This document shows, piece by piece, positions 32,609 through 40,825 of a stretch of 42,764 nucleotides of DNA. The notes beneath the pieces were generated by a model, which worked only from the letters and a program-made list of their open reading frames with translations, did no database searches and had not been told where the DNA came from. The position numbers and the translations under genes were made by a program. The stretch comes from Phocaeicola sp. (GTDB lineage Bacteria > Bacteroidota > Bacteroidia > Bacteroidales > Bacteroidaceae). Positions within the stretch are counted from its first letter, which is position 1. Every line of letters begins with the position of its first letter. The stretch spans positions 1-42,764 of the forward strand of contig JAHHQU010000015.1 in NCBI GenBank assembly GCA_020026225.1. Reading direction: 5' to 3'.

Positions 32609-33205
32609 ATGATTGATACAAACTTGATGAAATGGCCTGAAGAAAAAGTGCAGGCGTTGATGAGTCACTACAAAGAAATACTTGCTTTATTGGGTGAAGA
32701 CCCTGATAGAGAAGGCTTGTTGAAAACCCCAGAACGTGTAGCGAAGGCTATGTTGACTTTGACGAGAGGTTATGATGTCGATCCTAAAGCCGTACTCTTA
32801 GGAGCAAAGTTCAAGGAGGACTATCATCAGATGGTAATAGTGAAGGATATTGATTTCTTTTCCATGTGTGAGCATCATATGCTTCCTTTCTATGGTAAAG
32901 CACATGTAGCTTATATCCCTAATGGCTATATCACAGGTTTGAGCAAGATAGCCCGTGTGGTTGATATCTTTTCGCATCGTTTGCAAGTGCAGGAACGCAT
33001 GACTCTCCAAATTAAAGAGTGTATTCAAGAGGCCTTGAATCCGTTAGGCGTAATGGTCGTGGTAGAAGCGAAACACATGTGTATGCAGATGCGTGGTGTA
33101 GAGAAACAGAATTCCATTACTACTACATCCGACTTTACCGGTGCATTCAATCAGGCTAAGACCCGTGAAGAATTTATGAATCTTATCCGGAATAACTATC
33201 AATAA
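32609..33205 (+). CDS. folE: GTP cyclohydrolase I
   Basis: Converts GTP to 7,8-dihydroneopterin triphosphate, the first step of tetrahydrofolate synthesis. The 198 residues include the zinc ligands Cys87 and His90 (MCEHHMLPF) and Cys158 (HMCMQMRG), plus GLSKIARVVDIFSHRLQVQER. All catalytic features of the classic type I enzyme are present, so this is not the zinc-independent FolE2. It starts two bases after the SPOR gene stop. Its last seven bases overlap the 3' end of the convergent dnaG gene, with no visible terminator between them. Confidence 0.96.
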   Translation: MIDTNLMKWPEEKVQALMSHYKEILALLGEDPDREGLLKTPERVAKAMLTLTRGYDVDPKAVLLGAKFKEDYHQMVIVKDIDFFSMCEHHMLPFYGKAHVAYIPNGYITGLSKIARVVDIFSHRLQVQERMTLQIKECIQEALNPLGVMVVVEAKHMCMQMRGVEKQNSITTTSDFTGAFNQAKTREEFMNLIRNNYQ

Positions 33206-35406
33206 GAATTGACTACTCGGTCGCCAGCACGCTTGGCCATTACACTTTGTGTTTGCTGTAAGTCGCGGTAGCGTGTCATGATTTCCGTACAACGTTGCGG
33301 GTCGTTCGCTATTTCCGGACTGGCAAGGGCTTGGAGGGTATGTTTCATTTCTTCTTCAATGATAGATAGCTTGAAGTCAACCAATAGGCGGGGAACTAGC
33401 TCATACAGCCGTTCTTCGTCTGTTATTATTTTCTGCCCCTTAGAATGGTATTTGCTTAACTGGTAGCGGTCGCTGACCATTGAGGCTGCCAAAAGACTGA
33501 TTTCTGGGTCTGGGTTAGCCATGAAATAATGTTCTGCTACGAAATTCGTATCAGAGAGATGTTCCTCAGCTTCTTTTAAAATCTTTCTATGAAGGGGTGT
33601 ATGGAATTGTAATCTGTCGTTTCTCAACTCTTCTGAGATAAAGGCGATGACAGTTAGCGGCTGTTCATTTCCTTCCTCATCTTCTACAATGCACATTACT
33701 TTTTCCCCATAGCGGATAATCACTTGAATCAAACTTTGCTCTTGGATAAAGAATACCTTATCTTCAATACCTTCTTGTGGTATGAGTGAGGTATAGTTGT
33801 CCTCTACATCAGAAGTGCCTGATGCAGGAGACAAGGCAGAATCCATTTCTTGAGCCTCATTGGGTTGGAATAACATTTCATCGGTAGGAAGAGGAATATT
33901 CGTTTGTATATTTTCTCCCGAGTTTTGAGCCTCACCCGTAATCTCTGTAGGTAGAGGGACATTCCTATCTGGAGCCGGTGGAACGGGGGTAGAGGGCTGT
34001 TGATAATTCTGATTATACCCCTTCTGCCGATTGGCTTGCTGTTGCAGGCTTTCGCGGTGTTTCTTCCGTTGTGCCTCTTTTTCCTTTTCCTCTCTGGCCT
34101 TATCAATCAGCTTTGCTGTAGCTTCAACCAGAATCTTTTCCTCCATTTTCAAGAGTTGGCTGCATTCACGGATATATACTGAACGAATGATGGCGTCAGG
34201 AATGACTGAAATGCTTCGTACAATGCTCGTAATCAGTTCAGCTCGTTTGATAGGATCTTTTCCTGCTTCCTCCATCAAAAGATTGGTCTTGAAGCGGATA
34301 AAATCGACTTCATGGTCGTTGATATATGCTTGAAAATCGGTGGCATTATGCTTGCGTGCAAAACTGTCTGGGTCATCACCGTCGGGAAGCAGGCAGACTT
34401 TGATATTCATTCCTTCCTCCAACAGCATGTCAATGCCTCGGATGCTGGCTTTGATACCCGCTCCGTCTCCGTCATAAAGTACGGTAATGTTGTTGGTGAA
34501 TCGATGAATCAGACGAATCTGGTCATAGGTAAGTGCTGTACCAGATGAGGATACCACATTCTCCACGCCGCTTTGGTGCATAGAAATCACATCGGTATAA
34601 CCTTCTACAAGGAAACACCGGTCCTGGCGTACGATAGCCTGCTTGGCAAAGTAGATGCCATAGAGTTCACGACTCTTGTGATAAATTTCAGATTCAGGAG
34701 AATTGACATATTTCATCTGGACGTTTTTGGTGGCAGCACTGAGCACACGGCCTCCAAAAGCAACTACCTTTCCAGAAATTGTGTGTACAGGAAAGATGAC
34801 ACGTCCCCAAAAACGATCTCTCAAACTGCCATCGTCTTTTCGGTAGCAGAGTCCTGTTTTCACGAGAAACTCTTCTTTATGTCCCTTTTTGATGGCTGTA
34901 TCAGCAAAGGCATGGGGATTGTCTGTACAGAATCCTAGCTGGAACTTTTTTATCGTATCGTCTCGGAATCCACGTTGGCGGAAATAAGTCATGGCTATTC
35001 GCTGTCCGTCCACACTGTTGTATAGTGTATTCTGGAAATATTCGGCAGCAAACTGGTTGACAATGAAGAGGCTTTCACGTAAGTTCTGTGATTGTTTCTC
35101 TTCTGCAGTCAGTTCTCTTTCTTTGATTTCAATGTTGTACTTTCTGGCCAGCCATTTGAGCGCTTCATAATAAGTAAGCTGCTCATGCTCCATAATGAAA
35201 TGGACTACATTTCCTCCTTTGCCGCAACTGAAGCATTTGCATAATCCTTTACTGGGGGATACGCTGAATGAAGGAGTCTTTTCGTTGTGGAAAGGGCACA
35301 GACCAATATAGTTGACACCTCTTTTGCGAAGTGTAACAAATTCTGATACCACATCAACAATCTGTGCGGCATCTAAGATACGGTCTATGGTGGCTTGGTC
35401 AATCAT
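33199..35406 (-). CDS. dnaG: DNA primase
   Basis: Synthesises RNA primers at the replication fork. The CHC2 zinc domain has Cys37, His40, Cys58 and Cys61. The TOPRIM core contains LVEGYTDVISMHQSG, SSGTALT and VLYDGDGAGIKA. At 735 residues it is longer than E. coli DnaG (581). The extra length is largely a low-complexity, proline/glutamine-rich linker (about 440-560) separating the polymerase core from the C-terminal helicase-interacting region. The ATG at 35406 lies 19 bases after a -7 element. Its stop overlaps folE by seven bases on the opposite strand. Confidence 0.96.
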   Translation of the reverse strand: MIDQATIDRILDAAQIVDVVSEFVTLRKRGVNYIGLCPFHNEKTPSFSVSPSKGLCKCFSCGKGGNVVHFIMEHEQLTYYEALKWLARKYNIEIKERELTAEEKQSQNLRESLFIVNQFAAEYFQNTLYNSVDGQRIAMTYFRQRGFRDDTIKKFQLGFCTDNPHAFADTAIKKGHKEEFLVKTGLCYRKDDGSLRDRFWGRVIFPVHTISGKVVAFGGRVLSAATKNVQMKYVNSPESEIYHKSRELYGIYFAKQAIVRQDRCFLVEGYTDVISMHQSGVENVVSSSGTALTYDQIRLIHRFTNNITVLYDGDGAGIKASIRGIDMLLEEGMNIKVCLLPDGDDPDSFARKHNATDFQAYINDHEVDFIRFKTNLLMEEAGKDPIKRAELITSIVRSISVIPDAIIRSVYIRECSQLLKMEEKILVEATAKLIDKAREEKEKEAQRKKHRESLQQQANRQKGYNQNYQQPSTPVPPAPDRNVPLPTEITGEAQNSGENIQTNIPLPTDEMLFQPNEAQEMDSALSPASGTSDVEDNYTSLIPQEGIEDKVFFIQEQSLIQVIIRYGEKVMCIVEDEEGNEQPLTVIAFISEELRNDRLQFHTPLHRKILKEAEEHLSDTNFVAEHYFMANPDPEISLLAASMVSDRYQLSKYHSKGQKIITDEERLYELVPRLLVDFKLSIIEEEMKHTLQALASPEIANDPQRCTEIMTRYRDLQQTQSVMAKRAGDRVVNSY

Positions 35407-35424
35407 ACTGTTTCTGTTAAACTA

Positions 35425-35432
35425 CAAAGATA
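35425..35432 (-). promoter_or_regulatory. -7 element for dnaG
   Basis: Reads TATCTTTG on the minus strand, 18 bases upstream of the dnaG ATG, predicting a short leader. Confidence 0.55.
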
Positions 35433-35537
35433 GAAAAAAAACATGAATTGCTTGCCACTATTTTTTTGCTTCTTCTTTGCGGCACTTCAACTGATTCATT
35501 TCCTGTTCATTTCTCTCTTATAGAGCGTTTCTTCCAA

Positions 35538-35577
35538 AGAAAAAAGGGATGTACCATACAGTACACCCCCTTTTTTA
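35538..35577 (-). terminator. Terminator after mdh
   Basis: On the minus strand the GGG...TGTAC and GTACA...CCC arms pair around a short loop and are followed by TTTTTTC. The run of six T on the plus strand could also stop transcripts coming the other way. Confidence 0.7.
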
Positions 35578-35596
35578 AATTATTTCGGACTATTAA

Positions 35597-36598
35597 TTAC
35601 TTAATGTTCGGGTTCAATTTGTTCCATTCAGAAACTGCAGGAAGAACGCCCATGCTGATAACTTCGTCACGCAAAGCGCACAAGTGTTTGTAGCTGCTTT
35701 CAAGAGCTGCTTCTTCTTCAGCAGTACCGTTCAATTCAGCGCAGTGGCAACCTTCGTTATCGATTGAAGTTTCCCAAGCCATCATGATGTGGTCGAACTT
35801 ATCGTTAGAAACATAAGTTCCAGCTGGCCAACGGAATGCCTTGCCACCCATAGCAGCAGCGATCATTTCGATAGAAACGTATGAAGGGCTCTGGAAAGAT
35901 GAACGTCCGCGGAGGTTGATTATGTTTGCACCACCTTTAGTAACCTTCTGCTGGATTTCTGCCCACTGTTCGTGAGACAAAGCTTCAGTACCGATGATTT
36001 CAGTCAAAGGTTTGCCGTTAACTTTTGCAGTAGAAGCAAATACAGCCATCTGTTCGCCGTGGCCACCATAAGTACGACAGTTTTCAACAGCGTCCAAAGC
36101 TACGCCAAAGTGCTTAGCCAATTCGCTGCGCAAGCGAGTAGAGTCCAAACCGGCCAAAGTTGTAACCTGACCTGGTTTCAAACCTGAATACAATAAGGTG
36201 ATCAAACCAGTGATATCTGCAGGATTGAAGATAACAACGATGTGTTTAACATCTGGGCAGTACATTTTTACGTTCTTACCGAATTCTTCAGCGATTGCAG
36301 CATTACCTTTCAACAAGTCTTCACGAGTCATGCCAGCTTTACGAGCAGCACCACCTGAGTTAACGATGTATTTTGCACCAGTTAAAGCTTCTTTGATATC
36401 AGAAGTGAAAGTGATGTTCACGCCTTCAAAACCGCAATGGAACAATTCTTCTGCTACGCCTTCAAGACCCGGAGCGTAAGGGTCGTACAAACAGATGTTT
36501 GGAGTCAAGCCCATCATGATAGCTGTCTGAGCCATGTTAGAACCGATCATGCCGGCTGCACCAACGATAGTAAGTTTTTCGTTTGTTACAAATTCCAT
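35597..36598 (-). CDS. mdh: Malate dehydrogenase
   Basis: NAD-dependent malate/lactate dehydrogenase-type enzyme, 333 residues, acting in the reductive branch that leads to succinate in Bacteroidales. The Rossmann motif is GAAGMIGS (13-20). Further markers are SGGAARKAGMTREDLLKGNA, the substrate-binding AGLDSTRLRSELA, and the catalytic-His region TYGGHGEQMA. The ATG at 36598 (MEFVTNEKLTIVGAAGMIG) is preferred over an in-frame Met 54 bases upstream, which adds a basic peptide unlike the family and lies close to the promoter. It has its own promoter and terminator, so it is monocistronic. Confidence 0.93.
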   Translation of the reverse strand: MEFVTNEKLTIVGAAGMIGSNMAQTAIMMGLTPNICLYDPYAPGLEGVAEELFHCGFEGVNITFTSDIKEALTGAKYIVNSGGAARKAGMTREDLLKGNAAIAEEFGKNVKMYCPDVKHIVVIFNPADITGLITLLYSGLKPGQVTTLAGLDSTRLRSELAKHFGVALDAVENCRTYGGHGEQMAVFASTAKVNGKPLTEIIGTEALSHEQWAEIQQKVTKGGANIINLRGRSSFQSPSYVSIEMIAAAMGGKAFRWPAGTYVSNDKFDHIMMAWETSIDNEGCHCAELNGTAEEEAALESSYKHLCALRDEVISMGVLPAVSEWNKLNPNIK

Positions 36599-36649
36599 AA
36601 TACTTGTTGTTTTAATTATGTATAAATAGTTTTTTTCTTTTCTTTGATG

Positions 36650-36657
36650 CAAAGATA
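36650..36657 (-). promoter_or_regulatory. Promoter for mdh (-7 TATCTTTG, -33 TTG)
   Basis: Minus-strand TATCTTTG with TTG (plus-strand CAA at 36679-36681) about 21 bases upstream. Transcription would start near 36643, which supports the shorter start at 36598. Confidence 0.65.
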
Positions 36658-36958
36658 GGAAAGTTCTGATGAAAATTGCAACGATTGGAACCCTAAAAAT
36701 GATGCAAAAGCGGTGCTTTAAGTTTAATTACGGAAAAATTTCACTATTTTTATACGCCCATACTCTATTTTGCAAACAAGAGGTTACATTTTGCCCTTTT
36801 TTCATGTTGGTCATTTGTGGAAAGCAATAAAAGAATGCTTGGTATTCCTTCAGCCGGAAAGTTTTGGCACTCCTATTTATATATAGAGAATAAGTCGGAG
36901 GCCTGTGAGGAAAGAATGAATCTTTCTGTTTTTTGCTACCGCTTTTGAATAAAATAGC

Positions 36959-36966
36959 TATCTTTG
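36959..36966 (+). promoter_or_regulatory. Orphan -7 element in the mdh-nrdD spacer
   Basis: TATCTTTG followed by C, with TTTG at 36932-36935 about 23 bases upstream. It is not close to any annotated gene; the first ATG downstream opens the 49-codon frame at 36994. Confidence 0.5.
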
Positions 36967-36993
36967 CATTGGATTCTGGAACGAACCTATAAA

Positions 36994-37143
36994 ATGCTGG
37001 CAGAGGCTGGTTGTTCTTCTTTGGTTCTTGTTGTAATCCCACTGATTCTTTCGTTTGGAATTCCTTTCCAACGGCATTCTCCACTATTAAAAGATAAAAA
37101 TATAAATAAAAAGGAAATTGCCAAAAATAAAAATCAATTATAA
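36994..37143 (+). CDS. Candidate 49-residue small membrane protein
   Basis: The frame starts with ATG about 21 bases after the expected start of the promoter at 36959 and encodes 49 residues. Residues 8-23 are strongly hydrophobic (SSLVLVVIPLILSFGI), followed by a lysine-rich tail (LLKDKNINKKEIAKNKNQ). This is the layout of a single-pass small membrane protein. The A-rich 3' half could equally be non-coding A/T-rich DNA that happens to read as Lys/Asn. No Shine-Dalgarno is visible, which is not informative in this phylum. There is no family recognition. Confidence 0.25.
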   Translation: MLAEAGCSSLVLVVIPLILSFGIPFQRHSPLLKDKNINKKEIAKNKNQL

Positions 37144-37258
37144 ATTAAGTTGTTCAAAACATGCCTCTGTAGCCTCTGTAGGGTATATTTTGACTTTAGA
37201 AGTTGTCTATATTTAGAAACTATTGAATTTATTTATTTTGACCTGTTGTTTTATTTCA

Positions 37259-37266
37259 TATCTTTG
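37259..37266 (+). promoter_or_regulatory. Promoter for nrdD (-7 TATCTTTG, -33 TTTG)
   Basis: TATCTTTG followed by C, with TTTG at 37237-37240, an 18-base spacing. The start is expected near 37273, leaving a leader of about 195 nt before nrdD. Confidence 0.65.
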
Positions 37267-37272
37267 CATCAA

Positions 37273-37468
37273 CATTTAAAGGAACAGATATGACGTTATA
37301 GTCAACCTCTTTAGAATGGAATAAGAAGAGGAATTGCTGATGTACGAAAAGAAATCGAATTCTTGAAAAATCAATCCTGTTTCAGGTGATTGGACGTTGA
37401 AATAGGAGGGTCCGACTTAGAACAATTCAGTATATAATATATATAAATTAAGAATAATCAATCTTATC
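37273..37468 (+). promoter_or_regulatory. Long structured 5' leader of nrdD
   Basis: The leader has three small hairpins: CCTCTT/AAGAGG around 37306-37336, an ATCCTG/CAGG(T)GAT hairpin around 37374-37391, and TTGGAC/GTCCGA around 37391-37418 with AGGAGG in its loop. I do not recognise a known riboswitch class; the B12-riboswitch core motifs are not apparent. A regulatory role is inference from length and structure. Confidence 0.35.
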
Positions 37469-39862
37469 ATGAATCCAGAACAAATCTGTATCATAAAGCG
37501 AGACGGAAAACGTGAAGCATTTTCCTTCTCGAAAATATCAAATGCTATTCGTAAAGCTTTTGAAGCTACAGAACTCAATGACCAGGAATCGCTTATTGAG
37601 GAAATTACGAATAGAGTTGTTGCTCATTTCGCATCAGATACAATCGGTGTAGAAGAAATTCAGGACCTTGTAGAGAAAGAATTGATGAAGGTGCAGCCTG
37701 AAGTTGCAAAGAAGTATATTATCTATCGTCAATGGAGAAATACGGAACGCGACCGCAAGACTAAGATCAAGCATATTATGGACGGCATCGTTTCCATTGA
37801 TAAGAACGACGTCAACTTGAGCAATGCAAATATGTCTAGCCATACTCCGGCTGGTCAGATGATGACATTTGCCTCAGAGATTACAAAAGATTATACTTAT
37901 AAATACTTGCTGCCTAAAAAGTTTTCAGAAGCACACCAGTTGGGCGATATCCATATCCACGATTTGGATTATTATCCTACTAAAACGACTACCTGCATTC
38001 AATATGATTTGGACGATTTGTTTGAACGTGGTTTTCACACGAAAAACGGCAGCATTCGTACTCCACAGTCTATACAGAGCTATGCAACTCTTGCTACCAT
38101 CATCTTCCAGACCAATCAGAATGAACAGCACGGAGGACAAGCTATTCCAGCTTTTGATTTCTTCATGGCCAAAGGGGTACTGAAGACTTATCAGAAAATA
38201 GTAGCTACCACTCTTTCTTTCTTCTTGGAAATGAAAGGTATCATGATTGATGAAAAGATCTTGTTGGAAGACATTCGTGCTTGTGTCTTGTCTATTCTTC
38301 CGTCAGATAAGGCGAAGAATGAACTGATTCAGAAGTTGTCTATGCGTAACGCAGCGGTTACTCCTGATGAATTGGAACACATTTTGAACAAGGCATTTGA
38401 TCGTACGCGTAAAGATACTCACCAAGCGATGGAAGGCTTTATACACAATTTGAATACCATGCATTCACGTGGTGGTAATCAGGTAGTGTTCAGCTCAATT
38501 AATTATGGTACCGATACCTCTGCAGAAGGTCGAATGGTGATTGAAGAATTGCTGAAAGCCACTATTGAGGGATTGGGTATTCATGGTGAAGTGCCTGTGT
38601 TCCCTATTCAGATTTTCAAGATAAAGGACGGTGTATCCTATACAGAAGCCGACTATCGTCTGGCGATGACAGATTTTGAAGCTGCCATGAGTGGAAATAT
38701 GAAATTTGAGGCTCCTAACTTTGACTTGTTCCTGAAAGCTTGTCATACTACCGCTAAGGCGTTGTTCCCGAATTTCATGTTCTTGGATACTCCTTATAAC
38801 TCAAATGATTTGTGGAGAGCTGATGACCCGAAACGCTATAAATACGAGTTGGCTACCATGGGCTGCCGAACACGTGTATATGAAAATTTGAATGGAGAAA
38901 GAACTTCTTTAGGTAGAGGAAACCTTTCGTTCACTACCATGAATATGCCTCGTTTGGCTATCGAAGCTCGCATCAAAGCTGAAAATACAGCGGTTGATCC
39001 GAATAATCAGGATGAAGTGGAACGCGTGGCAAAAGAAGTGTTCTTGGAATCAGTAACCGAGATGGCAAGATTCGTAGCTGACCAGTTGTATGCACGCTAT
39101 CAATATCAGCGTTCTGCTCTGGCACGTCAGTTCCCGTTCATGATGGGTAATGACGTATGGAAAGGTGGAGCGAAATTGAAACCGAACGATGAAGTGGGCG
39201 ATGTCTTGAACCAAGGTACGTTGGGTATCGGATTCATTGGCGGTCACAATGCGATGGTTGCTATTTATGGTAAGGGCCATGGTCATTGTAAGAAAGCTTG
39301 GGATACCTTGTACGAAGCTGTTCAGAACATGAACAAGGTAGTAGAAGAATACAAGCAGAAATATCATCTGAATTATTCAGTGCTGGCTACACCTGCTGAA
39401 GGACTTTCAGGCAGATTCACTCGTATGGACCGCCGTAAGTATGGTGTCATTGAAGGAGTGAACGACCGTGATTATTACATAAATTCCTTCCATGTAGATG
39501 TAAAGGAACCTATCAGTATTGTAGAAAAGATAAAATGTGAAGCACCGTTCCATGCTCTTACATTAGGCGGACATATCACTTACGTGGAATTAGACGGTGA
39601 AGCCAAGAAGAATGTAAAAGCTATTGCGAAGATTGTCAAAGTAATGCATGATGAAGGTATCGGCTATGGTTCTATTAACCATCCGGTGGATACTTGTCAT
39701 AATTGTGGCTATCATGGGGTCATCTATAGCAGATGTCCTATCTGTAACAGCGACAACATCCTTCGTATGCGTCGAATCACCGGCTATTTGACTGGCGATT
39801 TGAGCAGTTGGAACTCAGCAAAACGTGCAGAAGAACGTGACCGTGTAAAACACGGCATCTAA
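37469..39862 (+). CDS. nrdD: Anaerobic (class III) ribonucleoside-triphosphate reductase
   Basis: Oxygen-sensitive glycyl-radical enzyme that makes deoxyribonucleotides under anaerobic conditions. An N-terminal ATP-cone (about 3-95, ICIIKRDGKREAFSFSKISNAIRKAF) provides allosteric control. The core shows DIHIHDLDYYP, GGQAIPAFDF and MHSRGGNQVVFSSINYG. The C-terminus has a four-Cys zinc site (CHNCGY and CPIC) and the radical loop RRITGYLTGDL, with Gly772 as the expected radical residue 25 from the end. 797 residues. It is followed after 18 bases by its activase nrdG. It has a clear promoter and long leader. Confidence 0.96.
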   Translation: MNPEQICIIKRDGKREAFSFSKISNAIRKAFEATELNDQESLIEEITNRVVAHFASDTIGVEEIQDLVEKELMKVQPEVAKKYIIYRQWRNTERDRKTKIKHIMDGIVSIDKNDVNLSNANMSSHTPAGQMMTFASEITKDYTYKYLLPKKFSEAHQLGDIHIHDLDYYPTKTTTCIQYDLDDLFERGFHTKNGSIRTPQSIQSYATLATIIFQTNQNEQHGGQAIPAFDFFMAKGVLKTYQKIVATTLSFFLEMKGIMIDEKILLEDIRACVLSILPSDKAKNELIQKLSMRNAAVTPDELEHILNKAFDRTRKDTHQAMEGFIHNLNTMHSRGGNQVVFSSINYGTDTSAEGRMVIEELLKATIEGLGIHGEVPVFPIQIFKIKDGVSYTEADYRLAMTDFEAAMSGNMKFEAPNFDLFLKACHTTAKALFPNFMFLDTPYNSNDLWRADDPKRYKYELATMGCRTRVYENLNGERTSLGRGNLSFTTMNMPRLAIEARIKAENTAVDPNNQDEVERVAKEVFLESVTEMARFVADQLYARYQYQRSALARQFPFMMGNDVWKGGAKLKPNDEVGDVLNQGTLGIGFIGGHNAMVAIYGKGHGHCKKAWDTLYEAVQNMNKVVEEYKQKYHLNYSVLATPAEGLSGRFTRMDRRKYGVIEGVNDRDYYINSFHVDVKEPISIVEKIKCEAPFHALTLGGHITYVELDGEAKKNVKAIAKIVKVMHDEGIGYGSINHPVDTCHNCGYHGVIYSRCPICNSDNILRMRRITGYLTGDLSSWNSAKRAEERDRVKHGI

Positions 39863-39880
39863 CAAACGAAAGAAGTATTG

Positions 39881-40345
39881 ATGAATTATTTATATACATA
39901 TCCAGAAACAATTGTCGACGGGGAGGGAATCCGGTATTCCATTTATTTAGCCGGATGTGCGCATCACTGCAAAGGATGCCATAATCCTGAGTCGTGGAAT
40001 CCCAAAGCAGGGAAACAGCTCACCTCGGAACGTTTGGATGAAATTATAGATGAAATCAATGCAAATCCCCTTTTGGACGGAGTGACTTTTTCGGGAGGAG
40101 ACCCCTTTTACAATCCGGAAGAGTTCAAGCTGCTCCTTGAAGCAATAACCAGCAGAACTTCAGGACTGGATATCTGGTGCTATACTGGATATACGTACGA
40201 AGAACTTTTGGCTGATCCGATACGAAAGGAACTTCTTTCTTATATTGATGTGTTGGTGGACGGAAGATTCGTTCAAGAACTGTATTCTCCTTATCTGGAA
40301 TTCAGAGGCAGCAGTAATCAACGAATCCTCTATCTGAAAAGATAA
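39881..40345 (+). CDS. nrdG: Anaerobic ribonucleotide reductase activating protein (radical SAM)
   Basis: 154-residue radical S-adenosylmethionine activase that installs the glycyl radical on NrdD. The iron-sulfur motif CAHHCKGCHN (Cys26, Cys30, Cys33) is followed by PESW, and the GGDPFY motif is in VTFSGGDPFYNPEEF. LDIWCYTGYTYEEL and DVLVDGRF are typical of NrdG. The ATG at 39881 is chosen; a TTG codon immediately precedes it in frame. It follows nrdD by 18 bases and is closed by a very strong palindromic terminator. Confidence 0.95.
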   Translation: MNYLYTYPETIVDGEGIRYSIYLAGCAHHCKGCHNPESWNPKAGKQLTSERLDEIIDEINANPLLDGVTFSGGDPFYNPEEFKLLLEAITSRTSGLDIWCYTGYTYEELLADPIRKELLSYIDVLVDGRFVQELYSPYLEFRGSSNQRILYLKR

Positions 40346-40366
40346 TCCTCTAACTCTAGCAGAGAC

Positions 40367-40420
40367 AGACGGGGCTTTCAGTAGAAAATTTTCTACTGAA
40401 AGCCCCGTCTCTTTATTTGA
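40367..40420 (+). terminator. Palindromic terminator after nrdG
   Basis: A perfect 20-bp stem (40367-40386 and 40391-40410) with central AATT, so the full 44 bases form one uninterrupted palindrome, followed by CTTTATTT. It is the longest perfect hairpin in the window. Confidence 0.85.
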
Positions 40421-40541
40421 GAAATACCGTTGTCCAGATAGATATTTAATCGTGAAAAGCCTTTCACATGATATAAATCAAGAAATGAACATTTGCTCAT
40501 TAAAATATGTTGGATAACATTGTTCTCGCGAAAAAAAGGCA

Positions 40542-40549
40542 TATATTTG
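40542..40549 (+). promoter_or_regulatory. Promoter of the candidate ncRNA (-7 TATATTTG, -33 TTG)
   Basis: TATATTTG followed by C, with TTG at 40520-40522 about 19 bases upstream. No coding frame of note lies downstream; the next features are the AGGT array and a terminator. Confidence 0.6.
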
Positions 40550-40605
40550 CATCGTGGTTGTGAAACTACTAGATAAGTTAACACAAAATAAACGACAAGA
40601 CTTGA

Positions 40606-40768
40606 ATTAAGAATTATTTAGGTATTAAGAATTTTGTTTAAGGTAAAAGCAATTTTTTTCAAGGTATTTAGGTTATAATATTAAGGTAAAGTAAAAAGAA
40701 AGTTTTTTAAGGTAACTGTTGATAAAAATAGGTTTTAGAATTGCTTTTAGGTAAAAAGAAGATGTAGG
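40606..40768 (+). repeat. Degenerate direct-repeat array, AGGT core about every 20 bases
   Basis: Eight units, each A-rich then T-rich and ending in AGGT (the last in AGG): boundaries 40606-40623, 40624-40644, 40645-40665, 40666-40687, 40688-40713, 40714-40733, 40734-40752 and 40753-40768. Lengths are 18, 21, 21, 22, 26, 20, 19 and 16. The first two share ATTAAGAATT at their start. One extra AGGT sits inside unit 4 (40670-40673). Confidence 0.55.
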
Positions 40769-40825
40769 ATAATAGTAAGATGAATTGATGCAAGAACCCT
40801 AATAAGGGGGTTCTTTATCAAGTCG

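Larger units (their letters stand above)
36658..37468. other. Long spacer between mdh and nrdD
   Basis: About 810 bases with no sizeable gene I accept. It contains the mdh -33 region, two plus-strand promoters (36959 and 37259), a 49-codon candidate ORF between them, and a structured leader of nrdD. A 118-codon frame on the minus strand (36728-37084) overlaps the first promoter and has no recognisable features; I reject it. Confidence 0.6.

Noticed and set aside
36728..37084. 118-codon open frame on the minus strand in the mdh-nrdD spacer
   Set aside because: It overlaps a plus-strand promoter, has no recognisable motif or signal, and its Lys/Gln/Pro-rich composition is typical of chance frames.
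37429..37450. TATATAATATATATA stretch before nrdD as an NrdR box
   Set aside because: It is A/T-rich and vaguely similar, but the flanking consensus bases and the usual paired-box arrangement are not there.
40606..40768. CRISPR or microsatellite interpretation of the AGGT array
   Set aside because: Unit lengths vary (16-26) and only the AGG(T) core is shared; there are no constant repeats with unique spacers.
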